Below, piece after piece: positions 1 through 6,263 of a stretch of DNA of 10,386 bases. The notes under the pieces are model-generated. The model worked only from the letters and a program-made list of their open reading frames with translations. It did not search any database and was not told where the DNA came from. The stretch comes from an uncultured beta proteobacterium (GTDB lineage: Bacteria > Pseudomonadota > Gammaproteobacteria > Burkholderiales > Burkholderiaceae_C), in contig CAIWRE010000150.1 of assembly GCA_903914985.1 (NCBI GenBank), positions 1-10,386 of the forward strand. The letters run 5' to 3'. Within the stretch, counting starts at the first letter, position 1. Each line of letters begins with the position of its first letter. Made by a program: the position numbers and the translations under genes.

Positions 1-410
1 GCCTTGCAGCAGCCCTGTGGCTGGGCTTGGTCACCGCAGCCCTGGCAGGCGACTTGGTCTTTGCGTTTACCAACCCGACCTTCGGTGGCAACCCCAACAA
101 CGCCAGTGGTCTGCTCAACAACGCCAATGCGCAAAACCCAACCAAGGCGCCGGACACTCCCCAACAAAGTGCTCTCGATAAATTGACTGCCTCGCTCCAA
201 GCCGCCATGCTTTCCAAGTTACAAAGCTCGGTCAGCGGCTACGTCTTCGACACCAAAGGCACTTTGGTCAGCGGCACGCAGTACACCGCGGGCGACTACC
301 AGGTCACCGTGATCGTCAACCCCGACAAAACCGTCTCTTTGACCACGCTGGAAATTTCCACCGGCAATTCGACAGTCATCAACCTCGGCAACGTCGTAAC
401 CCAACCCTAA
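1..410 (+). CDS. csgF: CsgF, curli assembly/transport adaptor (5' partial)
   Basis: CsgF is a periplasmic/outer-membrane accessory of curli export. It binds inside the CsgG pore and links secretion to surface nucleation by CsgB. The reading frame is open from base 3 to the TAA at 408-410, and the true start lies left of the window. The visible 135 residues are the end of a signal peptide with a type I cleavage site (ALA|G) and a mature protein of 120 residues, close to the 119 of E. coli CsgF. The mature N-terminus carries the family signature NPTFGGNPNN followed by LLNNANAQN, which matches E. coli CsgF almost position by position, including Asn17. An in-frame TTG at 27-29 is only a codon inside the signal peptide and not the start. 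The stop overlaps the csgG start by one base (TAATG), so the two are co-translated. Identification is firm; only the 5' end is missing. Confidence 0.93.
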   Translation, partial: LAAALWLGLVTAALAGDLVFAFTNPTFGGNPNNASGLLNNANAQNPTKAPDTPQQSALDKLTASLQAAMLSKLQSSVSGYVFDTKGTLVSGTQYTAGDYQVTVIVNPDKTVSLTTLEISTGNSTVINLGNVVTQP

Positions 411-1849
411 TGCAGTCTTTTCCCTACTTCGGGCGCTTGTGCGCCAGCGCTTTGCTGCTGATTCTCAGCGGCTGTGGTGCCTTGGCGCCTTTGGGCGGTG
501 TAAAGCCGTCTGTCCCTATCGGCAATGCCAAGCTCACCCCGGTCAGCGTCAGCACCCGCGACCTGACGCAACTGCCCAAGCCCGAGGCGCGCGTGCCGGT
601 GGCGGTGTATGCCTTTCGTGACCAGACCGGACAGTTCAAAGGCCAGCCCGACTCCAACCTCTCCAATGCGGTCACCCAGGGTGCAGCAGCCATTCTGGTC
701 AAAGCGCTGCTCGACTCCGGTTGGTACATGCCCATGGAGCGCGAAGGCTTTCAAAACCTGCTGACCGAGCGACGGGTTGCTCGTGCTATTGAAGTGCCGG
801 CCGACAAGGGCAAACCCGGCTCCAGCTACCCCACGCTGATACCCGCCAACTATATTTTTGAAGGTGGCATCACCGGCTACGAGACCAATGTGCGCACCGG
901 CGGCGCAGGTGCCAACTACCTGGGCATTGGCGGCGAAACCAAGTACCGCGTCGACCAGGTCACCGTCAACCTGCGCAGCGTGGACGTACGCACGGGCCAG
1001 ATTGTCAACAGCGTGTCGGTGACGAAAACTTTGTTCTCGCACGAGGTCTCGGCCAACGTGTTCCAGTACGTGGCTTACAAAACCCTGCTGCAGCTCGAAG
1101 GCGGCTTCTCCAGCAACGAACCCAGCCAACTGGCCGTCAAAGAAGCGCTGGAGACTGCGGTCATTCACCTCACCATCCAGGGCATTCGTGACAAGCAGTG
1201 GGGCTTGCGCAATGTGCAAGACTGGAATTCTCCGATCATTCAAAGCTATCTGCGCGACTACGATTCCCAGTCCAACCTGGCCGGTTTCGATCCGAACAAC
1301 CCCATTCCAATGAATCCTGCGGCGCCCAGCCCTGCGCCTGCATCCGTGCCCGCGCAGGCTGCTGCCGCCTCCAGCCCGGCGCCTGTCGTGGAAGAAAAGC
1401 CCACGCAAATCACGGTGGCCAAACGCGATCCGGAAAAAGACAAGGTGGCGCAAGCTGCGGCACCGCCTGAAAACCCGCCGGGCGTGATTTCACCCAAAGC
1501 CCCGCCGGGCTTTGCCGAGGGCTTTGCCGCCGCCCAACGCGGAGATTACCTGGACGCCTTGGTCTTCTGGCAGCCGCTGGCCACGGCGGGCTATGCGCCC
1601 GCGCAGCACAACGTGGCACTTTTGTACCAACGCGGCCTTGGCGTTCCGGCCAAAGCGGACATTGCGGTGAACTGGTTTACCAAGGCCGCACAAGGCGGAT
1701 ATGTGCAGTCCATGAACCAGTTGGCTGCGTGGTTTGAGACCGGCGGCTACGGCATGGCGGCCGACAAACAGCGCGCCGTGCAGTGGTACAAAGAATCTGC
1801 GGCCAAGGGCGACGCCTGGGCCCGGGACAGGCTCAGCAACCCGCGCTAA
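410..1849 (+). CDS. csgG: CsgG curli secretion pore with C-terminal Sel1 repeats
   Basis: CsgG forms the nonameric outer-membrane channel that exports curli subunits. Residues 1-22 are a lipoprotein signal with lipobox LSGC (Cys22 lipidated). Residues about 50-290 are the CsgG domain, and stretches such as DQTGQFK, LLTERR and SNEPS match E. coli CsgG closely. The protein is 479 aa, against 277 in E. coli. The extra part is a Pro/Ala-rich linker (about 297-367) and two to three Sel1/TPR-like repeats (about 368-475, for example ALLYQRGLGV and WYKESAAKGD). The C-terminus of the pore faces the periplasm, so the repeats should be periplasmic; that is inference. By ungapped alignment, the eyelet residues Tyr51, Asn55 and Phe56 of mature E. 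coli CsgG correspond here to Gln79, Asn83 and Leu84 (precursor numbering). The start ATG overlaps the csgF stop (TAATG) and has no clear Shine-Dalgarno sequence, so it probably depends on reinitiation. Confidence 0.95.
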   Translation: MQSFPYFGRLCASALLLILSGCGALAPLGGVKPSVPIGNAKLTPVSVSTRDLTQLPKPEARVPVAVYAFRDQTGQFKGQPDSNLSNAVTQGAAAILVKALLDSGWYMPMEREGFQNLLTERRVARAIEVPADKGKPGSSYPTLIPANYIFEGGITGYETNVRTGGAGANYLGIGGETKYRVDQVTVNLRSVDVRTGQIVNSVSVTKTLFSHEVSANVFQYVAYKTLLQLEGGFSSNEPSQLAVKEALETAVIHLTIQGIRDKQWGLRNVQDWNSPIIQSYLRDYDSQSNLAGFDPNNPIPMNPAAPSPAPASVPAQAAAASSPAPVVEEKPTQITVAKRDPEKDKVAQAAAPPENPPGVISPKAPPGFAEGFAAAQRGDYLDALVFWQPLATAGYAPAQHNVALLYQRGLGVPAKADIAVNWFTKAAQGGYVQSMNQLAAWFETGGYGMAADKQRAVQWYKESAAKGDAWARDRLSNPR

Positions 1850-1866
1850 CTAGCGCTGGGCCAGGC
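1814..1866. terminator. Imperfect inverted repeat at the convergent junction, possible bidirectional terminator
   Basis: The csgG stop (1847-1849) and the stop of the opposing pseudopilin gene (1850-1852) touch. An inner palindrome GCGCTA-AC-TAGCGC (1843-1856) is flanked by an outer pairing. GCCTGG at 1814-1819 pairs with CCAGGC at 1861-1866, and CCC at 1821-1823 pairs with GGG at 1858-1860, leaving G1820 bulged. No T-run follows on either strand, so this is not a textbook intrinsic terminator. It may slow both convergent transcripts, or it may be chance in GC-rich coding DNA. Confidence 0.25.
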
Positions 1867-2326
1867 CTTCGTCAAACAGCCACTCGCGGTAGTAGCGCTT
1901 GTCGGCAAAGTCAGCGTACTTGGGCAAGAACGTGGTGCGATCGGTCTGCAGGTCGGATAAAGAATAAAACGCATCAATGCCCGGTGCGCTGTCCGACAAC
2001 AGTTCACCCCAGCGCTCCTTCCTCGTCATGGGGTCGAGCGGCACCCGTCGCAGATGACGCACAACGATTTTTGGAAAACGCGGATCGCGCAACAAGTCTT
2101 CCATGCGCAGGGGGCGCGCATTTTGGCCTTGCGGTGTGGCTCGGGCATAGCTGTACAAGGCATTGCCCAGTTCACTGCCCGCCTCCAACAAGGCGTCCTC
2201 CGCCCCATGGCGTTGCACCACGGACCCGGTGCGCAACAAGCCTGCACTCAAGGTGGCCGTGACTGCCACGAATATCAATAAACCGATGTAGGTATAGCCG
2301 CCCTGCGCCTTTGCCTGCGGTCGCAT
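1850..2326 (-). CDS. Minor pseudopilin, GspG-like, YTYIG type lacking Glu5
   Basis: This is a 158-aa prepilin-like protein, the last gene of the T2SS-like operon. A short basic leader ends in Gly-Gly before YTYIGLLIFVAV and a hydrophobic helix of about 20 residues. Cleavage is expected after the second Gly, leaving Tyr at mature position 1. Position 5 is Gly rather than the usual Glu. Later motifs (a DPRFP-RHLRR segment, DPMT-x-K-x-x-WG, a YSLSDL stretch and an aromatic C-terminal end) resemble, from memory, a family of FTYIG-type pseudopilins found with T2SS-like clusters. The role is inferred to be a minor or tip subunit of the pseudopilus in the inner membrane/periplasm. The ATG overlaps the previous gene's TGA by one base (TGATG), with GGGG about seven bases upstream. 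Its stop codon directly abuts the csgG stop on the other strand. Confidence 0.8.
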   Translation of the reverse strand: MRPQAKAQGGYTYIGLLIFVAVTATLSAGLLRTGSVVQRHGAEDALLEAGSELGNALYSYARATPQGQNARPLRMEDLLRDPRFPKIVVRHLRRVPLDPMTRKERWGELLSDSAPGIDAFYSLSDLQTDRTTFLPKYADFADKRYYREWLFDEGLAQR

Positions 2327-2718
2327 CAGAGTGCCCCGTAGGCGACGCCCAGGTGGTTGCTGCCGGGCGCGCTGCTGCGCAGGTTGTAGACCTTACCTTT
2401 CGTTCCCTCTTTGGGCGGCTCCAGCACCCAGGCCGCGCTGCTGGCGCGCACCGGGTCATACGGCAGGGCCTTGAGGTAGTTTTTCTCAACCAACTCGTCC
2501 AGAGAATCCGGGTACCGGCCGGTGTCGCCATAAAACTTGTCCAGCACCTCGCGCGTGCTTCGCAGGTTGTCCACCAGCACCGCGTTGCGCGCGGTGTCAA
2601 TGCTCTGGAAATAGCGCGGCACCGCCAGCGTCAGCAGCAGCGACACAATGGACAGCACCACCAGCAGCTCACTCAGCGTAAAGCCGCGCCCGAACCGGAA
2701 AGCATAGGAATTTTTCAT
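2326..2718 (-). CDS. Type II secretion-like pseudopilin (GspG-like)
   Basis: This is a 130-aa prepilin-like protein. The leader (residues 1-12) ends RG, followed by FTLSELLVVLSIVSLLL. Cleavage is therefore expected between Gly12 and Phe13, with the canonical Glu at mature position 5 and a roughly 20-residue hydrophobic assembly helix. The globular part contains FYGDTGRYPDSLDELV and a LPYDPV segment, typical of GspG-family pseudopilins. It should be processed by a prepilin peptidase and assembled into the pseudopilus. I chose the ATG at 2718. The frame is open much further upstream, but that part lies inside the preceding pseudopilin gene and would bury the leader. The start lies 4 bases after the preceding stop, and the next gene overlaps by one base. 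It appears to be a paralogue of the neighbouring gene at 2723-3199. Confidence 0.85.
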   Translation of the reverse strand: MKNSYAFRFGRGFTLSELLVVLSIVSLLLTLAVPRYFQSIDTARNAVLVDNLRSTREVLDKFYGDTGRYPDSLDELVEKNYLKALPYDPVRASSAAWVLEPPKEGTKGKVYNLRSSAPGSNHLGVAYGAL

Positions 2719-2722
2719 GGAC

Positions 2723-3199
2723 TTACCAGCTGCTGTAGGGCGCACCATTGAGCCCCGGTTTGGTGGAGCGGGAGCGCACGTCGTAGACATCCTCCCCTTC
2801 CTGGGGGTCGGCCGCCTCGCTGCTGTAGCTGCGCAAAGCCCAGGTGGCGGCTGCAGGCAGCTCGGTGCGCGGCTCCATCGGGTCGCGCGGCAGGCTGCGC
2901 AGCAAATAGAGGCGCCCTTTGCGTTCCCTGTTTTTGAAGGGTGCACCTTGCACCAACACGTCCAGGTTGGGCGGGTAGCCGGAGGCGTCTGGCGCCACCT
3001 CAATGTCGCCGGCGTCGGCAGCCGCTTTGTAAGCATCCAAGGCGGTACGGATTTCGCGCAGGGCGTGGCGCAAATCCGCCTCGCGCGAACGCTGGCGGCT
3101 GACTTCAAGCACCGGCAGCGTCAAGGTGGCCAAGACCGCAATGATGGCCACCGTCACCATCAGCTCAATCAGCGTAAAGCCACGTTGCGCCGCCATCAC
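2723..3199 (-). CDS. gspG: GspG-like pseudopilin
   Basis: This is a 157- or 158-aa prepilin-like protein. The short leader MAAQRG is followed by FTLIELMVTVAIIAVL, a canonical prepilin peptidase site with Glu at mature position 5 and a hydrophobic helix. The C-terminal part has SGYPPNLDVLV, a LPRDPM segment, WALRSYSS and an ending GLNGAPY-x-x-W, features I associate with GspG-type pseudopilins of T2SS-like operons. It is the best candidate for the major pseudopilin because it is the first pilin gene after the secretin and has the most canonical leader. A GTG at 3199 and an ATG at 3196 lie in tandem; the ATG is the more likely start. The gap to the secretin stop is about 10 bases, with no strong Shine-Dalgarno sequence. 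This small gap and the next 4-base one are the only junctions in the operon that do not overlap. Confidence 0.86.
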   Translation of the reverse strand: MMAAQRGFTLIELMVTVAIIAVLATLTLPVLEVSRQRSREADLRHALREIRTALDAYKAAADAGDIEVAPDASGYPPNLDVLVQGAPFKNRERKGRLYLLRSLPRDPMEPRTELPAAATWALRSYSSEAADPQEGEDVYDVRSRSTKPGLNGAPYSSW

Positions 3200-3208
3200 G
3201 AAAAATGC

Positions 3209-5074
3209 TCAGGGCTTGGCAGCAGGCGCGGGCGCATCAGCCACCGGCGTCGCCGGCACGGGCTGTACGGCAGGCACTGCCACTGCGCTGCCTCCCCCCA
3301 CGCTGCCGCCCAACGCCCGGGTCTCGGTACCGCTGCGAAACTCACTGAAGCGTCCTTCCGGCCGCAGGCTGTTGCGCACAATGCGTGGCGTAATGGACAA
3401 CACAATTTCGGAACGCTTGTCGGAGTCCTGGCTGGTGCCGAAGATCCGCTTCAAGCCGGGCAAGTCCCCAAAGCCTGGCACTTTGTCTGCCGTTTTGCGG
3501 TCTTCGTTGTTGATCAGCCCGGCCAGTACCTGGTTTTCTCCATCGTGCAGGCGCAGCACGGTGGTGGCGTTGCGGGTGCCAATGGTGTAGTAGGTGGAGC
3601 CCAGTTTGCTGGTTTGGGGGTTGAGGGCGTTGCTCACCTCCAGGCCGAGCTTGATCGTCACATCGTTGCCACGGTAAATCACCGGCTCCACTTCCAGCTT
3701 CAGGCCCACATCCATATAGGTCACGGTCTCCGACGACCCGCCTTGGGGCGTGGTCACGGTGGTCAGCACCGGAATTTTGTCGCCGATCATGATTTTTGCT
3801 TTTTCCCGGCTCAGCACCCGGATGCGCGGATTGGCCAGCAGGTTGACGTCGGTATCGGTTTTCTGCGCATTGAGTTGCAGGCTGCCCAAACCGACGCCGG
3901 TCGAGCTGGCGTTGAGGTTTTGCAAATCAGCCAAGGTCAGGCCTACGCCGCCGTCGCTGGCCAAAGGGCTCAGGCTCAGCGATGTGGGCCACTTGATACC
4001 CAGGGTTTGCAAGCGGTCGCGTGCAACTTCGAGTACCTCGAGCTCGAGCATGACTTCCGACTCGGGAACATCGTAGGTGGCGACCAGACGCTCGAGCAGG
4101 TCCAGCATGTCCGGGGTGTCGCGGGCGATCAGGGCGTTAAGCTTGTCGTCAACCACCACGTCGCGGCCTTTGAACAAGGTCTTGATCGCCGCGCCCACCG
4201 CCTTGGCCTCGCTGAACATCAGCGGGAAAGTGCGCACGCTGAGCTCCTGGTAGTCCTTGAGCTTGGCCGGGGTGTTGGGAAACACAATGATGGTGTTGGC
4301 ATTGACGACTTGTTTTTCCAGTTGGTTGCTCACCAGCAACAGGTTGAGCGCCTCTTCGATGGTGGTGTCACGCACCAGCAGACTGGTTTTGAGCTCGGGC
4401 TTGATGTCTTTGTCCAGCACAAAATTCAAGCCGCTGCCGCGCGCCAGACTCTCCAGAATCTGGCGCACCGAGGCCTCCCGGAAGTCCAGCGAAACCGGCT
4501 GGCGAAAGGCCTTGCCCAGCACACTGGCGCTGTTGGCGCTCAGGGCAATTTTTTCCAGCGCCGTGGCTTGCAGGGCCTGGGCATCCAGGTTGGCGGCGTC
4601 GTCGCGCAACACGGCCTGGGCATGGGTGCGCGCAGCGTCCCAGTCCTTGGCCTGGACCGCCTGCTGACCAAGGTCCAGCGCGCGGGCTGCACGTTCTTGC
4701 TGGCGCACCCGCAGCAATGCCTGGCGGGCCAGGTCGTCGTCCGGATACAGCGCCAAGGCACGCTCTAAAAGGCTGGTCGCGCCCTGCCAGTCTTTGCGCT
4801 GCGTGCGCACTTGGGCCTGTGCCAACCAGGTGCGGGCCGCCATGCGCTTGGCCGTCAGGTAGGTGGTTTTGTAGTCCAGGTTGTTCGGCTCGTTTTGGGC
4901 CAGCGTTTCCAAGGCCTGCAGGCCTGCCTCGGTCTGGCCCTGGTCCATCAGGCTTTTACCCTCGCGCGTCGGCGACTGCAGCGCGCAACCGGAGGCCAAA
5001 AATACAAAGGCCAGGGCGAGGCCGGCGGCTTTGCGTGCACCGACCGGGGCCGCGGGTTGATTGCATGGGCTCAC
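3209..5074 (-). CDS. Lipoprotein secretin with N-terminal TPR region (GspD/MshL/PilQ-like)
   Basis: This 621-aa protein is the outer-membrane channel of the T2SS/T4P-like machine. Residues 1-30 form a lipoprotein-type signal ending LASGC (Cys30). Residues about 40-175 are TPR-like helical repeats. Residues about 188-268 are an STN/N0 domain and about 275-337 a single N1-like KH domain. The secretin barrel runs from about 390 to 567 and carries the hallmark VPGFGDLPGLKRIFG (532-546) and an EIVLSITPRIV end. An Ala/Pro/Val-rich tail (about 590-621) follows. Classical GspD has three KH domains (N1-N3), so this architecture is nearer to MshL or PilQ. The start is GTG at 5074 and overlaps the previous TAG by one base (TAGTG). 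A later Met would lose the signal peptide. Lipidation together with TPRs suggests that it reaches the outer membrane without a separate pilotin, which is inference. It should dock with the PilP/GspC-like product of the preceding gene. Confidence 0.92.
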   Translation of the reverse strand: MSPCNQPAAPVGARKAAGLALAFVFLASGCALQSPTREGKSLMDQGQTEAGLQALETLAQNEPNNLDYKTTYLTAKRMAARTWLAQAQVRTQRKDWQGATSLLERALALYPDDDLARQALLRVRQQERAARALDLGQQAVQAKDWDAARTHAQAVLRDDAANLDAQALQATALEKIALSANSASVLGKAFRQPVSLDFREASVRQILESLARGSGLNFVLDKDIKPELKTSLLVRDTTIEEALNLLLVSNQLEKQVVNANTIIVFPNTPAKLKDYQELSVRTFPLMFSEAKAVGAAIKTLFKGRDVVVDDKLNALIARDTPDMLDLLERLVATYDVPESEVMLELEVLEVARDRLQTLGIKWPTSLSLSPLASDGGVGLTLADLQNLNASSTGVGLGSLQLNAQKTDTDVNLLANPRIRVLSREKAKIMIGDKIPVLTTVTTPQGGSSETVTYMDVGLKLEVEPVIYRGNDVTIKLGLEVSNALNPQTSKLGSTYYTIGTRNATTVLRLHDGENQVLAGLINNEDRKTADKVPGFGDLPGLKRIFGTSQDSDKRSEIVLSITPRIVRNSLRPEGRFSEFRSGTETRALGGSVGGGSAVAVPAVQPVPATPVADAPAPAAKP

Positions 5075-5643
5075 TAGGGCGCTCCAATATCGAGGGTTTG
5101 ACGCTCATTGAGCGGCAGGTAGGTAAATTCAATCCGGGGAGGCACGATGGACTCCACCCGGTACTGGCCGTCAATCACCGCCGCCGTGCGCGCCAGACGG
5201 ACGTCTTCGCCCACCGTCAGGTACACCTGCCACACGCCGGCTTGCAAGTGCTTGCCCAAAAATCCAAATGGAAGTGGTGGTGCGACCGGTTTTGGTGGCG
5301 GCGGGGGGGGCGGTGGCGGGGGTGTCCACGACCGCGCGCCAAAGGCTTGTGCACCAGGGTTCTCGACACCGGGGCGAGGCGCTGGCAGGCGTTCCTCCAG
5401 TGCTAACACGGCCACTGCGGAGGAAACACCCGCAACAGGCTTTTTGGATGCCGGGCTGGCTTGCACCGCCGTGGCGCGTGCAGGGGCTTCAGCAGCAGCT
5501 CCGGACGGCGTAGCAGGTGTGGGTCGGGCGGATCGGGTAGGTGCTACCAGGTCGGTATCCGCACCGGGCGTTTTGTCGGCAAAAAATGCGAGCCAAGCGG
5601 AGCCCAGCAAAGCAATCAGCCCGAGTGCTTGGCGCAGCGTCAT
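5074..5643 (-). CDS. PilP/GspC-like periplasmic linker protein with poly-proline tract
   Basis: This 189-aa protein is inferred to link the inner-membrane platform to the secretin N0 domain. A short N-terminus with one membrane helix (about residues 7-21) is followed by a long Ala/Pro-rich, probably extended region (about 25-125). That region contains ten consecutive prolines (108-117). The C-terminus is a compact beta-rich domain (about 125-188) with FGFLGKHL, VIDGQYRVESI and YLPLNERQTLDIG. Its pattern resembles PilP and the GspC homology region. I chose the ATG at 5643. It forms a 4-base ATGA overlap with the PilO-like gene and places the membrane helix at the N-terminus; the reading frame extends upstream but only within that gene. 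The stop TAG overlaps the secretin GTG. Family assignment rests on gene position and topology as much as on motifs. Confidence 0.75.
   Translation of the reverse strand: MTLRQALGLIALLGSAWLAFFADKTPGADTDLVAPTRSARPTPATPSGAAAEAPARATAVQASPASKKPVAGVSSAVAVLALEERLPAPRPGVENPGAQAFGARSWTPPPPPPPPPPKPVAPPLPFGFLGKHLQAGVWQVYLTVGEDVRLARTAAVIDGQYRVESIVPPRIEFTYLPLNERQTLDIGAP
5293..5322 (-). repeat. Poly-proline codon tract with C8 homopolymer
   Basis: Ten consecutive proline codons occupy these 30 bases inside the PilP/GspC-like gene. They include an uninterrupted run of eight C on the coding strand (G8 at 5303-5310 on the plus strand). The plus strand around 5294-5322 is a dense series of GG/GGG blocks separated by single bases. 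Long C runs can slip during replication, and a one-base change here would frameshift the gene and remove its C-terminal domain. A run of ten prolines would normally need elongation factor P for efficient translation. Confidence 0.8.
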
Positions 5644-6263
5644 GGTGCTGCCCCCGTGACAGGCAGCGGGGCCTGGTACAGCGTCCAGCGCAGCGCCACT
5701 TCCAAGTCGTCGGTGGCAGCCGCATCGCGCTTGAACAGGGCACCCTCCAATGCCAGGCTGGGCAGGGCATGCAAGGCGTCTTGCACAAAGCCCCGCACCG
5801 CGGTGTAGCTTCCGACAACCGGCAGCTGCATGCGGTAGCTGCACCAGGCGCCCGTCTCGTCGCAGGCCTGTTTGTATTGCCCCTGGGGCAGCTCAAGCTC
5901 CCAGCGCTTGGCCAGTGCAAAGAGAGTTTGCTGCGCCGCCTCAGGCAGCGGTGCCCGGGCCAGCATGGCTTTGAATTGCGCGGCGTTGTGCTGACTGCCC
6001 TCTTGCTCGGTCAAGGCAGGCGACGCGCTCTGCGCCGTGTTTTGCAGCGCGGCCTGCGCCTGGGCAGATTGGGCTTGCGACAAGGCTTGCCGGTCGTTTG
6101 CCCGCGCAGCGTATTGCGCTGGCAGCACCCAGGTGAGCATGGCCAGCACGCCCAGCCAAAGAACCGAGGCCAGCCAGACCAGGGGGCCCGCGCGACCGGC
6201 ACGCAGCAGTGCGTCCTGCACCACCTGGCGCAGGGCGAGAGCAGAGAGGGACGGACGGCTCAT
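5640..6263 (-). CDS. PilO-like inner-membrane assembly protein
   Basis: This 207-aa bitopic protein is inferred to be the PilO (GspM-like) member of the inner-membrane alignment complex. A cytoplasmic N-terminus of about 26 residues precedes one membrane helix (about 27-47, containing LVWLASVLWLGVLAML). A Gln/Ala-rich coiled-coil-like stretch (about 50-90) and a C-terminal periplasmic domain follow, as in PilO. The order, PilN-like gene upstream and PilP-like gene downstream, is that of pilMNOP and supports the call. I chose the ATG at 6263. It makes a 4-base ATGA overlap with the PilN-like stop; an in-frame start 18 bases upstream would only add residues inside the previous gene. It overlaps the PilP-like gene by 4 bases in the same way. 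Sequence motifs are weak in this family, so position and topology carry the assignment. Two Cys (about residues 133 and 140) in the periplasmic part could form a disulfide. Confidence 0.72.
   Translation of the reverse strand: MSRPSLSALALRQVVQDALLRAGRAGPLVWLASVLWLGVLAMLTWVLPAQYAARANDRQALSQAQSAQAQAALQNTAQSASPALTEQEGSQHNAAQFKAMLARAPLPEAAQQTLFALAKRWELELPQGQYKQACDETGAWCSYRMQLPVVGSYTAVRGFVQDALHALPSLALEGALFKRDAAATDDLEVALRWTLYQAPLPVTGAAP

Noticed and set aside
27..29. TTG as the start of csgF
   Set aside because: The open frame continues to the window edge with hydrophobic signal-peptide residues before this codon, so the real start is outside the window.
407..1453. Long minus-strand open frame (348 codons) opposite csgG
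   Set aside because: It is antisense to an unmistakable CsgG domain, its product is His/Arg/Gly-rich with no recognisable domain, and such frames are common opposite GC-rich genes.
2719..3108. Upstream extension of the pseudopilin frame at 2326-2718
   Set aside because: The extension lies inside the preceding pseudopilin gene and would place the prepilin leader in mid-protein; the ATG at 2718 gives a normal 12-residue leader.
2717..4768. Very long plus-strand open frame (683 codons) opposite the pseudopilin and secretin genes
   Set aside because: The opposite strand encodes clear secretin and pilin motifs. The plus-strand product is Gln/His/Arg/Gly-rich and low in complexity, as expected for a shadow frame.
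5294..5324. G-rich repeat as a CRISPR or minisatellite array
   Set aside because: There is no spacer-repeat structure; the pattern is explained by mixed proline codons on the coding strand.
5644..5844. Upstream extension of the PilP/GspC-like frame
   Set aside because: It is Cys/Arg-rich sequence inside the PilO-like gene; the ATG at 5643 gives an ATGA overlap and an N-terminal membrane helix.
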